A stretch of DNA of 64,000 nucleotides from Lyngbya sp. HA4199-MV5 (lineage in GTDB: Bacteria; Cyanobacteriota; Cyanobacteriia; Leptolyngbyales; Leptolyngbyaceae). This document shows, piece by piece, positions 46,596 through 56,416 of the stretch. The notes under the pieces were generated by a model that searched no databases, was not told where the DNA came from, and saw only the letters and a list, made by a program, of their open reading frames with translations. Location: the NCBI GenBank assembly GCA_019359375.1, contig JAHHHL010000006.1, positions 62,001 through 126,000 of the forward strand. Reading direction: 5' to 3'. Numbering within the stretch: the first letter of the stretch is position 1; the number at the start of each line of letters is the position of its first letter. The translations under genes were made by a program, and so were the position numbers.

Positions 46596-46980
46596 TTAAC
46601 CTGAACCACTTCCCGTCTGTAGGGACGTTACATGTCACGTCCCTACAGAAAGAATTACTTGTGGCAGCACCAAAAAGAGCATTGTCAGTGCCATGATTCC
46701 ACACCATTGAGCTTATGTCAGCAGCGTTGCAGCTTTCACGCTCTTAAGCAATTCATTTGGTCATTGGCGATGTTTTCGTCTCAGGTTGCAGCTTTGGACG
46801 ATCGAACCATTCATTTTCTCCTGCTTGTCCACTCATGCCAACCGCAATCCTTTCGTCATGGCGGCAGAATTGAGCTGCAAAGCACCCCTATGAAGCGCAG
46901 AAAAGTCATTGATCGATCAATGCTTCGCTGATGGAAGTGTAGAGTAAGATCGAGAAAAATTAACCCATAGGAACTTTGTT
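46596..46980. other. Intergenic region with palindromic repeat copy 3
   Basis: About 385 bp. The palindrome at 46620-46647 follows the rhodanese stop and may end its transcript. The remaining sequence to 46980 is open in a few short frames, none supported. It should include the promoter of the next gene; TAGGAA lies just before the GTG start. Confidence 0.55.
46620..46647. repeat. Copy 3 of the 28-bp palindromic repeat
   Basis: GTAGGGACGTTACATGTCACGTCCCTAC, nearly palindromic with one mismatched pair, starts 24 bases after the rhodanese stop codon. Same family as 5624 and 31033. Confidence 0.85.
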
Positions 46981-47760
46981 GTGGCTAATTCTCATGTTTC
47001 TTATCTGCAAACGTTAGCGAAAGATGAAGCGATCGCCTTTGTGTCATCGTTGCAGAAAGTGAAAGAACACCTGAGTCACGAACTTCAATGGATTAATGGG
47101 CAAGTCCAGCAGAAAACGATTCAACTTGAGGGCATTGATACATTATTGTCTGAAGCCGTTGGGTTAGGGTTACTTGCTCCAAATGCCGTTTCCACAGTCG
47201 CTACAGAGCTTGAACAAGCCAGCAGTCCTGCCGCTCTTGCAGCGACCAACGGCAATAGTGTAACGGTCGAGGCAACGACCCCAACGGATGCAATTGCAGG
47301 CACTCCATCTGAGTCTACGCTCACGGCTTCAGCGCCACCACCAAAACGGGGCAAGCAGCGGCAAGCAGACAACATTTCTTCATCCAAACGTAAGGCAAAG
47401 CTGCCTGCGACTGGAAAGCCTGGTGCTGCCAAAACCACATCAAAAGCAACCGCAACAAAAGCCAGAAAACCAGGGCGACCACCACAAGCCGCCAGCGACT
47501 CGGGCAAAGCCACCGACTATGGGTTTCAGCAATTTTTGCAGGCTAGCTTTCAAGATCAGTCCATGACCGATGCGGTTGGTGCAATTTTGGCGGCAACCAA
47601 AGAGCCTCTGAATACAGATGCCATCATGGCTCAGTTGTATGCTGGCTTGTCCGGTGAACCATATCAGCGAGCGAAGAGTTCCCTCAGCAATATTCTGTCG
47701 GTTGGCAAAACGAAGGGTAAGTGGAAAAGCCCAGGAAGAGGGCTGTATATCGGCTCCTGA
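46981..47760 (+). CDS. Conserved hypothetical protein with AT-hook-like linker and possible winged-helix C-terminus
   Basis: 259 residues. N-terminal helical region (about 1-60: AIAFVSSLQKVKEHLSHELQ...), then a long disordered Ala/Thr/Pro/Lys-rich linker, a basic KARKPGRPPQ (about 158-167) that has the GRP core of an AT-hook, and a folded C-terminus (AVGAILAATKEPLNTDAIM ... GKWKSPGRGLYIG) that could be a winged-helix or HARE-HTH-like unit. The composition suggests DNA binding, perhaps a nucleoid protein. The start is GTG 46981 with AGGAA before it. No operon partner. Confidence 0.65.
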   Translation: MANSHVSYLQTLAKDEAIAFVSSLQKVKEHLSHELQWINGQVQQKTIQLEGIDTLLSEAVGLGLLAPNAVSTVATELEQASSPAALAATNGNSVTVEATTPTDAIAGTPSESTLTASAPPPKRGKQRQADNISSSKRKAKLPATGKPGAAKTTSKATATKARKPGRPPQAASDSGKATDYGFQQFLQASFQDQSMTDAVGAILAATKEPLNTDAIMAQLYAGLSGEPYQRAKSSLSNILSVGKTKGKWKSPGRGLYIGS

Positions 47761-47924
47761 AGGACACTTTGATGCCTTGCGCGTATTGTCGTACTGTCCA
47801 AGTACTTTAAGGCAGCGTACTTTAAGGCGATGTACTTTGACCAGGCTATGGCTGATTGGGTTTTCTGATCGCACCCGATCAACCGATGGCGACTTAATCT
47901 GTTGGAACTCGTTGGCTGTTGAAA

Positions 47925-48926
47925 CTAACGCGCTCCTCGTCTACGGAGTCGATCGATCGTCACGGCAACAATAATCACGAGACCTTTCACCACCAACTGC
48001 CAGAAGTAAGACATATTCAGTAGCGTTAACCCATTGTTTAGCACGGCAATGATCAGCGCGCCGAGTAAGGTGCCGGGCATCGTGCCGATGCCGCCTGTGA
48101 AGCTAGTGCCACCTAGAATGACGGCGGCGATCGCATCCAATTCATAGCCATTGCCCAATAGCCCGGTGGCGCTGTAAAGGCGGCTGGAACTCATGATGCC
48201 CGCCAAGCCTGCGAGTAACCCGCTGACCCCGTAAACAAACAGCAGCACCCGGTTGACTTTAATGCCTGTGAGCCGTGCTGCCCGTTGATTGCCCCCCACC
48301 GCATAGATTTGCACACCCAATACGGTACGTTTGAGCACAAACCAGCTTGCCCCGATCGCCAGCAGCGCAATCACCACCAGCCAGGGCAAGGGACCCAGAT
48401 AATTGTTGCCAATCCAGGCGAAACCGAGATCGCGGTTGATGACCGTCGTTCCATTGGCAACGAGGTATGCCCCGCCTCGCCATGCGGTCAACGCGCCCAG
48501 AGTGACGATAAACGGTGGCAAATCTAGAAAGGCAATGAGCGCACCGTTTGCCAACCCCATTAACAAACCTGCCAACAGCGCAACGGGAATGGCTGCCCAG
48601 CTTAACGCAGGCAACAGGGAGACCAACACGGCGATTACAGCCGACACGCCAAGAATGGAGCCCACGGATAGATCAATGCCACCCGTGAGAATGACAAACG
48701 TCATCCCGGTTGCCAGCACAATGTTAATTGATGCCTGTCGCGCAATGTTGACCAGATTTCCTGGTGTGAGAAAGCTGGGTGAAAGCACCGTGAACAGAAT
48801 GCAAATGAGCAGCAAAATGGGTAGAATGCCTGCCACTTGCAGCCAGTTTTTGGTGCCGCCGCGCGATCGCGCCTTGGGTCGATCGCCCGTGTTCCGTCCG
48901 AGTGGGGTCAGTTCCGTTTGACTCAT
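47925..48926 (-). CDS. rbsC: Ribose-type ABC transporter permease
   Basis: 333 residues with about eight to ten membrane helices, of the BPD_transp_2 / RbsC family. [20 protein letters not shown] (about residues 73-92), [14 protein letters not shown] [20 protein letters not shown] (about 281-300) and the C-terminal [17 protein letters not shown] are typical. ATG overlaps the stop of rbsA by 4 bp. It forms the inner-membrane channel of the importer with RbsA and RbsB. Confidence 0.92.
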   Translation of the reverse strand: MSQTELTPLGRNTGDRPKARSRGGTKNWLQVAGILPILLLICILFTVLSPSFLTPGNLVNIARQASINIVLATGMTFVILTGGIDLSVGSILGVSAVIAVLVSLLPALSWAAIPVALLAGLLMGLANGALIAFLDLPPFIVTLGALTAWRGGAYLVANGTTVINRDLGFAWIGNNYLGPLPWLVVIALLAIGASWFVLKRTVLGVQIYAVGGNQRAARLTGIKVNRVLLFVYGVSGLLAGLAGIMSSSRLYSATGLLGNGYELDAIAAVILGGTSFTGGIGTMPGTLLGALIIAVLNNGLTLLNMSYFWQLVVKGLVIIVAVTIDRLRRRGAR

Positions 48927-50482
48927 GATGCAGTAACCTCCGATGCTCCTGTGGCGTAAGCCATGATGTTCTCCTGTGTGATTTCAATGCCTGTGGTGCC
49001 GCCTAGCTCTCCGACGAGCTGCCCTTCGCGCATGACGAGCACGCGATCGCTCAGACCCACAACTTCCGGCAGTTCGCTGGAAACCATGAGAATGGCAACC
49101 CCTTGCGCTGCCAGGTCGCTAATGATGCGATAGATTTCACTTTTGGCACCAATATCCACGCCACGAGTCGGTTCATCCAGCAGCAGCACTCTGGGTTTGA
49201 TGGCTAACCACCGTGCCAGCAGCAGCTTTTGCTGGTTGCCACCCGATAAATCCATCGCGCGGATTTCTAGATTGGCAAGGCGAATATTGAAACTTTCCAC
49301 TGCATCGGCTGCAATCTTGCCGATCGTGCCAAAGTTGATGACCCCCATTTTGGAGTCTTGCCGTAGCGAATTAAGGGCAATATTTTTGCCGGAACTCATT
49401 TCGAGGAACAAGCCCTGGTCTTTGCGGTCTTCGGGAACATAGCCAATACCCGCCGCGATCGCATCTCCCGGTGAATGAATCTCTAGCGTTTTGCCGTTAA
49501 GAATCACGTCACCACTCACTTTTGGATCAGCCCCAAAAATGAGCCGTGATAGCTCCGTGCGCCCTGCGCCGACCAGTCCCGACAATCCTACAATTTCGCC
49601 TGCGTGGAGTGTCAGACTGGCGGGTTTCACCTTGCGCCCATCGCTGATATTTCTTACTTCCAACACCGCTGCACCCACGTTGGCTTGCCGCTTGTGTTCA
49701 TAAAAATCGCCCATCGATCGACCCACCATCATCTGCACCAGACGGTCTGCCGAAATTTCATCTCGCGTCAGGCTCCCAATGTATTCACCATCGCGCAACA
49801 CGCTGATGCGATCGGCGAGTGCATACACCTCTTCCATCCGATGGCTGATGTAAATGAGGGCAATGCCATCACTCCGCAGTTTGCGAATGACTTCAAACAA
49901 GCGCTCAGTCTCGCGATCGGACAACGCGGCGGTCGGTTCATCCATTACCAAAATGCGGCTTTTGTCTTTGAGCGCACGGGCAATTTCAAGCTGCTGCTGC
50001 TCGGCAATGGAAAGGCTAGAGACCACATCATTGGGTCCAAAATCGGCTCCCAGAGTTGCCAGGACATCCGTTGCCTGTTGTTCCATTTGAGTGCGATCGA
50101 GAAATTGCCCTCGTCGCAGCTCACTGCCCATAAAGATGTTTTCCGTCACGGTTAAGTTAGGCGCAACGTTTAACTCTTGATAAATCAGCGTAATGCCTGC
50201 ACGTCTTGCCCTGCCTGGATCGGCAATATCTACGGGTTCGCCATCAATGCGAATTTCACCGTCATCCGCAACATAGGCACCCGCCAGAATTTTCATCAAA
50301 GTGCTTTTGCCCGCGCCATTCTCACCCATCAACGCGTGAACTTCACCGGGGTAGATGGTGAGATTGACGTTTTGCAGCGCAGGCACACCACTAAAGCGCT
50401 TGGTAATGCCCCGCATTTCTAACACGGGTGTGGCGATCGGAGTATCGGGCACAGAGCTTTGAGTATCAATTGTCATGAACAA
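48923..50482 (-). CDS. rbsA: Ribose-type ABC transporter, duplicated ATP-binding protein
   Basis: 519 residues with two ABC ATPase halves. First half: Walker [10 protein letters not shown] (about 55-63), [14 protein letters not shown] signature and Walker [10 protein letters not shown]. Second half: a degenerate P-loop [10 protein letters not shown], then [15 protein letters not shown] signature and [12 protein letters not shown]. This arrangement is that of RbsA/MglA/XylG. It energises import together with RbsC. Overlaps rbsC by 4 bp; rbsB lies 281 bp upstream with an STRR tract between. Confidence 0.94.
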   Translation of the reverse strand: MFMTIDTQSSVPDTPIATPVLEMRGITKRFSGVPALQNVNLTIYPGEVHALMGENGAGKSTLMKILAGAYVADDGEIRIDGEPVDIADPGRARRAGITLIYQELNVAPNLTVTENIFMGSELRRGQFLDRTQMEQQATDVLATLGADFGPNDVVSSLSIAEQQQLEIARALKDKSRILVMDEPTAALSDRETERLFEVIRKLRSDGIALIYISHRMEEVYALADRISVLRDGEYIGSLTRDEISADRLVQMMVGRSMGDFYEHKRQANVGAAVLEVRNISDGRKVKPASLTLHAGEIVGLSGLVGAGRTELSRLIFGADPKVSGDVILNGKTLEIHSPGDAIAAGIGYVPEDRKDQGLFLEMSSGKNIALNSLRQDSKMGVINFGTIGKIAADAVESFNIRLANLEIRAMDLSGGNQQKLLLARWLAIKPRVLLLDEPTRGVDIGAKSEIYRIISDLAAQGVAILMVSSELPEVVGLSDRVLVMREGQLVGELGGTTGIEITQENIMAYATGASEVTAS

Positions 50483-50599
50483 CGTCCTATGAAATGGTTG
50501 ATCAAAGATTTTGGTGTCTGGTCGAGTTTCAGTGGCAGCAGATCAGGGTGGCAGCGGATTGGGTAACGGATGAAGCAGATGAGTTGCCTAAAAAAGGGG

Positions 50600-50763
50600 A
50601 ATTATCTACTAAAGCAGAATGCAGAAATCAATAGAGTTGTTAGTTGTATAGCCCTTCGGGCATTCAAGAAAGATTGTTCGTGCAGGAGATATTCCCGACT
50701 TCTTCTCCCAACTCCTTCTAAAAACTAAAAACCAAAAACCAAAAACTCCCTTACCTTCCCCCC
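50600..50763. repeat. STRR cluster between rbsB and rbsA
   Basis: GTTGTTAGTTGTATAGCC, CTAAAAACTAAAAACCAAAA and CCTTCCCCCCTCACTCTCC repeats lie between rbsA and rbsB in the operon. The tract continues into the last codons of rbsB (GWTGE). It could shape the different expression of the binding protein and the transporter parts. Confidence 0.65.
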
Positions 50764-51792
50764 TCACTCTCCCGTCCAGCCTTTGTAGCTGCTGACGTTA
50801 TCGCGAGTAATGAGCTTCACGGGAATCAAGATGTTGGGATCGGCAGGTTTTTTGCCGTGCATGATGTCGTTCCCCACTTGCACTGCTTTTTGAGTCATGC
50901 CCAGTGGATCTTGAGCCGCCGTTGCCACAAAGAGGCTTTTGGGGTCTTCGATCGCCTGTTTGGCTTCGGGCGCACCATCCACACTCACGATGAAGAATTC
51001 ATCCCGCTTTGCCTGTTTTGCCGCCAGTTCTGCACCAATGCCGCTGGGGTCGTTGATGGAAAACACCGCATCAATTTTGGGGAACGAGGTGAGCAAGTCA
51101 GTCATCACGCGCAAACCACCGTCTCGACTGCCTTCTGCGTTCTGGTCTTTAGAAAGCACCTTGATGCCGGGGTTTTTAGCAAAGACCTCTTCACAGCCTT
51201 TCACCCGATCGAGCACCGAATTAACAGGTGGACCATTCACCACCACGACATTGCCCTTACCTTTGAGTTGATCGACAATGTACTGGCAGCTCAACTGCCC
51301 TGCCTGCACGTTGTTAGAGGTAATTGTGGCATCCACCCCGCCATCTGCGCCCGTATCCACTGCAATGACAATCAGTCCGGCTTGCTTGGCTTTTGTCACT
51401 GCTGGGGCAATGCCTTTGCTGTCAGCCGCATTCAAAATCACGACATTGGTGTTAGACGCGATGAAGTTCTCAATTTGATTGAACTGTTGATTCAGGTCAT
51501 ACCCGCTAGAAACGATCGTCGTTCGCACGTTGTCACCGCCAATTTTCCTGGCTTCTGTTTCTGCCCCCCGACCCATCAACACAAAAAAGGGATTGCTGAG
51601 ATCTCCAACGGTCACGGCGATCGACTTTAAATCACCGCTTTGAACCGTTTTTTGAACGCCCTCATTTACCTGATTGCTTGCCGTACAAGCGACAAAGGCA
51701 CTGCCAGCAAGACCAACCACGCTAGCCAGAAGACCGCGTTGAAGCATTGCTTTACTAATCGTTACTTTCACAGTTGTATTCACCCAATTCAT
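50764..51792 (-). CDS. rbsB: Ribose-type ABC transporter substrate-binding lipoprotein
   Basis: 342 residues. N-terminal hydrophobic segment LLASVVGLAGSAFVACTAS with a lipobox-like FVAC (about residue 36) suggests a lipoprotein in the periplasm. The rest is the Peripla_BP_4 fold: AVTVGDLSNPFFVLMGRGAE, GVDATITSNNVQAGQLSCQYI, VVVNGPPVNSVLDRVKGCEE and AVFSINDPSGIGAELAA, all in parts. RbsB-type proteins bind ribose or related sugars, and the exact ligand is not settled. First gene of the rbsB-rbsA-rbsC unit, diverging from rbsK. Confidence 0.92.
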   Translation of the reverse strand: MNWVNTTVKVTISKAMLQRGLLASVVGLAGSAFVACTASNQVNEGVQKTVQSGDLKSIAVTVGDLSNPFFVLMGRGAETEARKIGGDNVRTTIVSSGYDLNQQFNQIENFIASNTNVVILNAADSKGIAPAVTKAKQAGLIVIAVDTGADGGVDATITSNNVQAGQLSCQYIVDQLKGKGNVVVVNGPPVNSVLDRVKGCEEVFAKNPGIKVLSKDQNAEGSRDGGLRVMTDLLTSFPKIDAVFSINDPSGIGAELAAKQAKRDEFFIVSVDGAPEAKQAIEDPKSLFVATAAQDPLGMTQKAVQVGNDIMHGKKPADPNILIPVKLITRDNVSSYKGWTGE

Positions 51793-52367
51793 GCATAAGA
51801 AGTTAGCAAAATCAAGACTTGCAAAGACGTATCAAATAAGTAAGAAAAGCAATACAAAAAACAGTAGCATCGCTAAAAATCAAAAACAGCGACACTATTT
51901 TATCTGCAAAAGCAAAACTACATTAAGCTCATGTTTCACAACGTCGCTCAATGCCGCAAAACCTGTTATTCCGGGTGAGGCTTGGGTTTGTTTACGTGCC
52001 AAACTATAAGTTTGACCCAATCAAGGAATTAACGGGTTTGGTTAAGGTTACCGTCAGCCGAGTACAAATGGATGATATAAACAGCCTTCGCGAACTAAAT
52101 AACCTTTGATAAATTTGCTGCGCTTAAGTTGTTTTGTGATTAAGCTATCAGGTTTTGCTTCCATCTAATCTTTAGATTTCTATCCTACCGTGATGGGTTG
52201 TAAAATTAGATCATCCTGTAAAGGTCTATGTCTAAAGATAGAGTTTCAATCTGGTGTGCCACAACCCTCTCGGAAAGGCGTTTCCAGCTTTTCTTCTAAT
52301 ACTAAAACTGCTTTAGACTTAATAAAAAGTAACTCCTATTCGTTCATCAAACCCGATTGCTACGCTT
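51793..52367. other. Divergent promoter region between rbsB and rbsK
   Basis: About 575 bp, A+T-rich (notably 51793-51920). Both the importer operon and rbsK should be driven from here. No local regulator gene and no obvious LacI- or RbsR-type palindrome was found; no repeats. Confidence 0.5.
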
Positions 52368-53303
52368 ATGAACCCAGCACATATCATTATTTTTGGCAGC
52401 ATGAATATGGATTTAGTTGCCAGAACACCTAAACTGCCGGTTCCGGGTGAAACGCTGCTTGGTTACAGTTTTGCAACCATTCCAGGTGGAAAAGGCGCAA
52501 ATCAGGCTGTTGCCGTCGCGCGGTTGAAGGTGCCCACTGTGATGGTCGGGCGGGTGGGAAGCGATGGATTCGGACAAACTCTGCTGGCAAACCTCCAGGC
52601 GGCGGATGTGGATACATCGGGTGTGCTAGTGAATGAGGCTGTTCCATCAGGGGTAGCGATGATTGCGGTCGATGACCAGAGTGAAAACCACATCATTGTG
52701 ATTCCGGGTGCCAATGGACAGATCAATGAGAGTGATGTCGATCGCCTGATCCATCACCTTCCTGGAGCCGCTGCCCTCTTGCTGCAATTTGAAATTCCGC
52801 TTCCGGCTGTCGTTGCTGCTGCTAAAGCCGCTCATCAGGCAGGCGTTCGTGTGATTTTAGATCCAGCACCAGCACGATCGGACATACCAACCGACCTCTA
52901 CTCTTGTGTGAATATCATCACGCCCAATGCGGTTGAAGCGGCACAGTTGGTTGGGTTTCCAGTCCATGACCCTACAACTGCTGCACATGCCGCCGATGTT
53001 TTGCAGCAACGCGGGGTAGAAACCGTGGTCATTAAATTGGGTGCAACTGGAGTCTTTTGTGCCACCCCAAAGGAATCCTTTTTTGTGCCTGCCTTTTCAG
53101 TCAAAGCGGTTGATACTGTGGCGGCGGGTGATGCGTTTAATGGTGGTATGGCAGCAGCATTAGCCAATGGGTTGCCAATCCGACAGGCCATTACCTGGGG
53201 CGCGGCGACAGGCGCACTTTCGGCTACAAAAGCAGGCGCACAGTCATCGTTGCCCGATCGCGCTACGGTAGAAGCCTTTCTCAAACAGCACGATCGCGAT
53301 TAA
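52368..53303 (+). CDS. rbsK: Ribokinase
   Basis: Phosphorylates ribose to ribose 5-phosphate. 311 residues of the PfkB family. GSMNMDLVARTPKLPVPGET start (in parts), GGKGANQAVAVARL (the GGKG-NxA signature, about 43-56) and DTVAAGDAFNGGMAAAL (the second PfkB signature, with the catalytic Asp in AAGD) are diagnostic. Diverges from rbsBAC, supporting ribose as the substrate of the importer. Downstream lies a transposase relic. Confidence 0.93.
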   Translation: MNPAHIIIFGSMNMDLVARTPKLPVPGETLLGYSFATIPGGKGANQAVAVARLKVPTVMVGRVGSDGFGQTLLANLQAADVDTSGVLVNEAVPSGVAMIAVDDQSENHIIVIPGANGQINESDVDRLIHHLPGAAALLLQFEIPLPAVVAAAKAAHQAGVRVILDPAPARSDIPTDLYSCVNIITPNAVEAAQLVGFPVHDPTTAAHAADVLQQRGVETVVIKLGATGVFCATPKESFFVPAFSVKAVDTVAAGDAFNGGMAAALANGLPIRQAITWGAATGALSATKAGAQSSLPDRATVEAFLKQHDRD

Positions 53304-53307
53304 ATCG

Positions 53308-53876
53308 GTACTAAGATTTGACGATACGGTGCTCGACAAGGACCACGCCTTTGCGTAGGGCTACGCCTCGCCAAAGGTGCCTTTACGTCCACCCTGAACT
53401 CGACCAGTTCTGGTTGCTTGAATACCGCCTCTACGCTCTGGCTGGAGACGGCAAAAGCCAACTGGGGCATGTGTGCAACAGGTGAAGCTACACGGTCTAT
53501 CACAAGCAATTGCCGTTGCAGGCGGTGCTGATGGATACCTGGTATGTGACCAAAGAGTTGATGTTGTTGATTGAGGTGCAGTGTCTCCGGATTGTGGTGT
53601 CTACCCACCGCACGGATGTCGTTGGCTCTAACGCGTTGGCTTCAACTTCGACGCAAGCGACACAGCAGGCGTGTGGCTTGCGTTGGAAGATTGAGTAACT
53701 GCATCGTGAAGGCAAGCAGGTGACGGTGTTAGAGGCTTATCAGTACCGCAAAGCACGCATTCAGGGCATTTATATTGGTTGCACTTTGTCTGGGTAAGGC
53801 TCAATGCTCTTGCCAACCAAGCAGGACAGACGATTGATCAACTCAAACACGGGTTGCTTGACGATTTACCTATCTC
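53308..53876 (+). pseudogene. Degenerate IS4/IS701-like transposase relic
   Basis: Two fragments align with a transposase pattern in the same order. VLRFDDTVLDKDHAFA (from 53308) contains a DDT-type Asp, and after a disordered gap LPLQAVLMDTWYVTKELM (53510 on) and, beyond a stop, LRWKIEQ/LHREGKQVTVLEAY (about 53678-53730) and LNALANQAGQTIDQLKHGLL follow. Several stops and frame changes break the gene, including GAG TAA in KIE-stop. A palindrome CCTTTGCGTAGGGC ... CCAAAGG at 53350-53380 interrupts it. The element is old and inactive. Confidence 0.75.
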
Positions 53877-53964
53877 AGCAACTCAAATCTCAGCAACTCA
53901 AAGAGCCATCCCTCACAATGGCTTTTGCGTAAGTCCTATTAACGAATGCTTTTGGAGATTTCCT

Positions 53965-54420
53965 ATGAGTGGACGCACCCTTTTTCTGCTGGTAGCCCTT
54001 GTTGGCGGAGCCGTATTACCGATTCAGGTCGCTTTAAACTCCCTGCTCAGGCGCTATGTGGGCGAGCCGATGCAGGTGACGTTTATCTCCTATTTGGTTG
54101 GTACGCTGGCTTCGCTGGTCGTTTGCCTCGTGGCTCAATATCCAGTCCCCACCCTGGCGGCACTGTCTCAAACGTCCTGGTGGATGTGGATTGGCGGATG
54201 TTTGGGGACAATGTATGTCTGGGCAACCATTTTTACAACGCCTCAGATTGGAGCGGCATTGGCACTGGCGCTGACGATCGCAGGGCAGATGATTACTGCT
54301 CTGCTTTTGGATCACTATGGCGCGATCGGCTTAACCAGGCTGCCAGCAACACCAGAACGCATTGCAGGAGTAGTTTTCGTCGTTTTGGGCGTTTCGCTCA
54401 CGGCTTACGCCAAGCGATAA
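53965..54420 (+). CDS. YdcZ/DMT-type small membrane transporter
   Basis: 151 residues with five predicted membrane helices. LFLLVALVGGAVLPIQVALNSLLRR start (about residues 5-29), YLVGTLASLVVCLV, WWMWIGGCLGTMYVW and LALALTIAGQMITALLLDHYG, all in parts, fit the DMT_YdcZ (DUF606) family. Substrate not known. The ATG 53965 is chosen because the 62-residue extension to 53779 belongs to the transposase relic. GGAGA lies 8 nt before the ATG. Confidence 0.85.
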   Translation: MSGRTLFLLVALVGGAVLPIQVALNSLLRRYVGEPMQVTFISYLVGTLASLVVCLVAQYPVPTLAALSQTSWWMWIGGCLGTMYVWATIFTTPQIGAALALALTIAGQMITALLLDHYGAIGLTRLPATPERIAGVVFVVLGVSLTAYAKR

Positions 54421-54458
54421 CTTGAAACCCATTTGTGCAAGACTTACCCATTTTGATT

Positions 54459-54527
54459 GAACCCTCGGAGGTTTAAGCGACGACGCTGGTTACGATGCTA
54501 ATTCTTGGTTAAAACCTCCGAGCTTTG
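54459..54527. repeat. Paired-palindrome element, copy 2
   Basis: ACCCTCGGAGGTTT (from 54460) and AAAACCTCCGAGCTTT (from 54511) stand 52 bp apart, the same spacing as at 8941-9011. It lies downstream of the YdcZ-type gene and could be its terminator. Confidence 0.65.
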
Positions 54528-54539
54528 TGTAAGTCTTAC

Positions 54540-54667
54540 TAGGGGCTGTCATCAATTACAACTACACATTACATGTAGCAAGGGTTCCAGCCCCTAGCCT
54601 TGTGTGTTGGGGCGGGCGCGATAAGGTTGATACCGTAAGGTTTTAGAGCCAATTGATGACGCGCCCT
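54540..54667. mobile_element. MITE-A copy 3 (~128 bp)
   Basis: Begins TAGGGGCTGTCATCAATTA and ends CAATTGATGACGCGCCCTA, the reverse complement with few mismatches. The interior is highly similar to copies 1 and 2 (GGGGCGGGCGCGATAAGG, TTGATACCGTAAGG). It lies between the YdcZ-type gene and the DppB-type gene and touches the latter's 3' side. Confidence 0.85.
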
Positions 54668-54685
54668 AACAACCGATTCACTCCC

Positions 54686-55696
54686 TCACTTAAACTGAAT
54701 TCTGGGATCAAAAGCCGCGTAGGACAGATCTACGAGCAGGTTAATGAGGACGAAGGCGATCGCAACTGTAATCACACCCCCCTGCACAACGGGATAGTCG
54801 CGCGCCAAAATGCCATCGTAAATCCAGGAGCCAATGCCAGACCAGGAGAAAATCGTTTCGGTGAGAATCGCGCCTCCCAGCAGCGTACCAAACTGCAAGC
54901 CCGCGATCGTGATCATAGGCAGCAGCGCATTCTTCAAGGCGTGACGCAGGATGACCCAACGTTCTGGTAGACCCTTGGCGCGAGCAGTACGAATGTAATC
55001 CTGGGCTAGGGTTTCTAACATGGCACTACGGGTAATGCGAGCCAGAATGGCTAACGGAATGGTGCCCAGGGTAATCGCAGGCAAGATGAGATGCGCCAGC
55101 ACATCTTTGAGCGCACTGCCATCAAGTTGAAGCAACGCATCCAGCACATAAACGCCTGTCAGCGGTTGGAACCGAAACCCAGCCTCCACGCTTATGCGTC
55201 CACCGGGTGGTAGCCAATGTAAATGCACAGCGAAGAGGTAGATCAGCAGCAAGCCCAGCCAATACACAGGCAACGAAACGCCTAAGAGCGAACCAGTCAT
55301 CGTCAAGTTGTCTAGCCAGCGATTTTTATGAACGGCTGCAAGAATGCCTGCTGGAATGCCGAGTAGCAGCGCTACCAGCATCGCCGCGATCGAGAGCTCC
55401 AGGGTTGCCGGAAACCGCCGCCGAATTTCTTCAGCAATGGGAATACCACTGGTGATGCTCGTTCCCAACTGGGCGTGCAAAAGGTCATTGAGAAACGTGA
55501 AATATTGAGCGTCCCATGACTGATTCAACCCAAGTCGTTCTCGCAACGCTGCCAGTTGTTCGGGGGTTGCCCGTTCTCCTAACAGCGCCACGGCTGGATC
55601 ACCGGGGATAAAGTGCAGAAAGCCAAAGACTAAAAGAGTAATGCCCCATAAAACAGGCACCAGACTGAGCAATCGTTTAATCAAGTAGAGCCACAC
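54686..55696 (-). CDS. DppB-type ABC transporter permease (peptide/nickel family)
   Basis: 336 residues with six membrane helices. Start YLIKRLLSLVPVLWGITLLVF, FIPGDPAVALLGERAT loop, TRSAMLETLAQDYIRTARAKGL (the EAA loop that contacts the ATPase) and LGGAILTETIFSWSGIGSW, all in parts. It is a permease of dipeptide/oligopeptide/nickel importers. The partner permease (DppC), ATPases and binding protein are not nearby, so it is either an isolated copy or the complex is split in the genome. Confidence 0.92.
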   Translation of the reverse strand: MWLYLIKRLLSLVPVLWGITLLVFGFLHFIPGDPAVALLGERATPEQLAALRERLGLNQSWDAQYFTFLNDLLHAQLGTSITSGIPIAEEIRRRFPATLELSIAAMLVALLLGIPAGILAAVHKNRWLDNLTMTGSLLGVSLPVYWLGLLLIYLFAVHLHWLPPGGRISVEAGFRFQPLTGVYVLDALLQLDGSALKDVLAHLILPAITLGTIPLAILARITRSAMLETLAQDYIRTARAKGLPERWVILRHALKNALLPMITIAGLQFGTLLGGAILTETIFSWSGIGSWIYDGILARDYPVVQGGVITVAIAFVLINLLVDLSYAAFDPRIQFK

Positions 55697-56416
55697 AATC
55701 GTTGACCAAAAAGGCGGATGGTTGATAACAACTTTTCACGGTGATGACTCGCATCGCTTCAGCGCATCAGCGTTCCAGTCGTCGGCTGATTCTAAACCAT
55801 TTCTCAAGGCAGAACGCACAGAAACGCTCCACCGCATGACATCTCTGCTTTAGATTCATGATCTTGCAGCATAGGTGAGGGCGATCGCGTGGGTATGCTT
55901 CTCGCAGCTTAAAGGGAATTTACATGGCGCAATGATTGGTTAGAGAACTTAACATTTTGCCAAGGCATACCGGATGGGCGATCCTGGCTTCGTTAACCTA
56001 ATTAGACTCAAATATTGCGGCTAAAGATGGAAAATAGAAGTGGAAAGAGCCATATTAAATGAGTTAGCAAATAGCCTCTTTTTACAATGCCTTCCCTCGG
56101 TTGAATTTCCGTTGGTTGAGTTGATGTCGGTCGAATTTCTGTCGGTTGAATAGTGCATGGGTGGCAACGGTTACGCGTACTTCCAAGCTTGATCAATGTG
56201 AATGGCTTTGAGCTAGAAAAAGCCTTGAGAGGCACAACCGTTTGTTCAACTTTTTCTCTCTTGATGTAGTGCCTTCATGCATCTAAATTACAGCAGCTTA
56301 GACGCTGACCCACCATTCCCAAAAAGACTTTAGCGAAATTAAAACAGCAAAACTAAACCGGTTACGATTCACAGCCACTCAACTTTTGCCACTCAACGTT
56401 TAAAGAGGACAGTTTT
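55697..56416. other. Intergenic region with a short tandem duplication
   Basis: About 720 bp with no supported gene. 56097-56156 holds two degenerate ~29-bp units, CGGTTGAATTTCCGTTGG and CGGTCGAATTTCTGTCGG, giving a repeated PTEIQPTE-like minus frame that I take as a by-product. An AGAGGA ribosome site at about 56403-56408 precedes the next gene. Confidence 0.5.

Noticed and set aside
50857..51630. A 257-codon plus-strand frame opposite rbsB
   Set aside because: It mirrors the periplasmic-binding protein gene, which is clearly coding.
56008..56235. A minus-strand protein with PTEIQPTE repeats
   Set aside because: Arises from a ~29-bp tandem duplication in an intergenic region; no ribosome site or relatives recalled.
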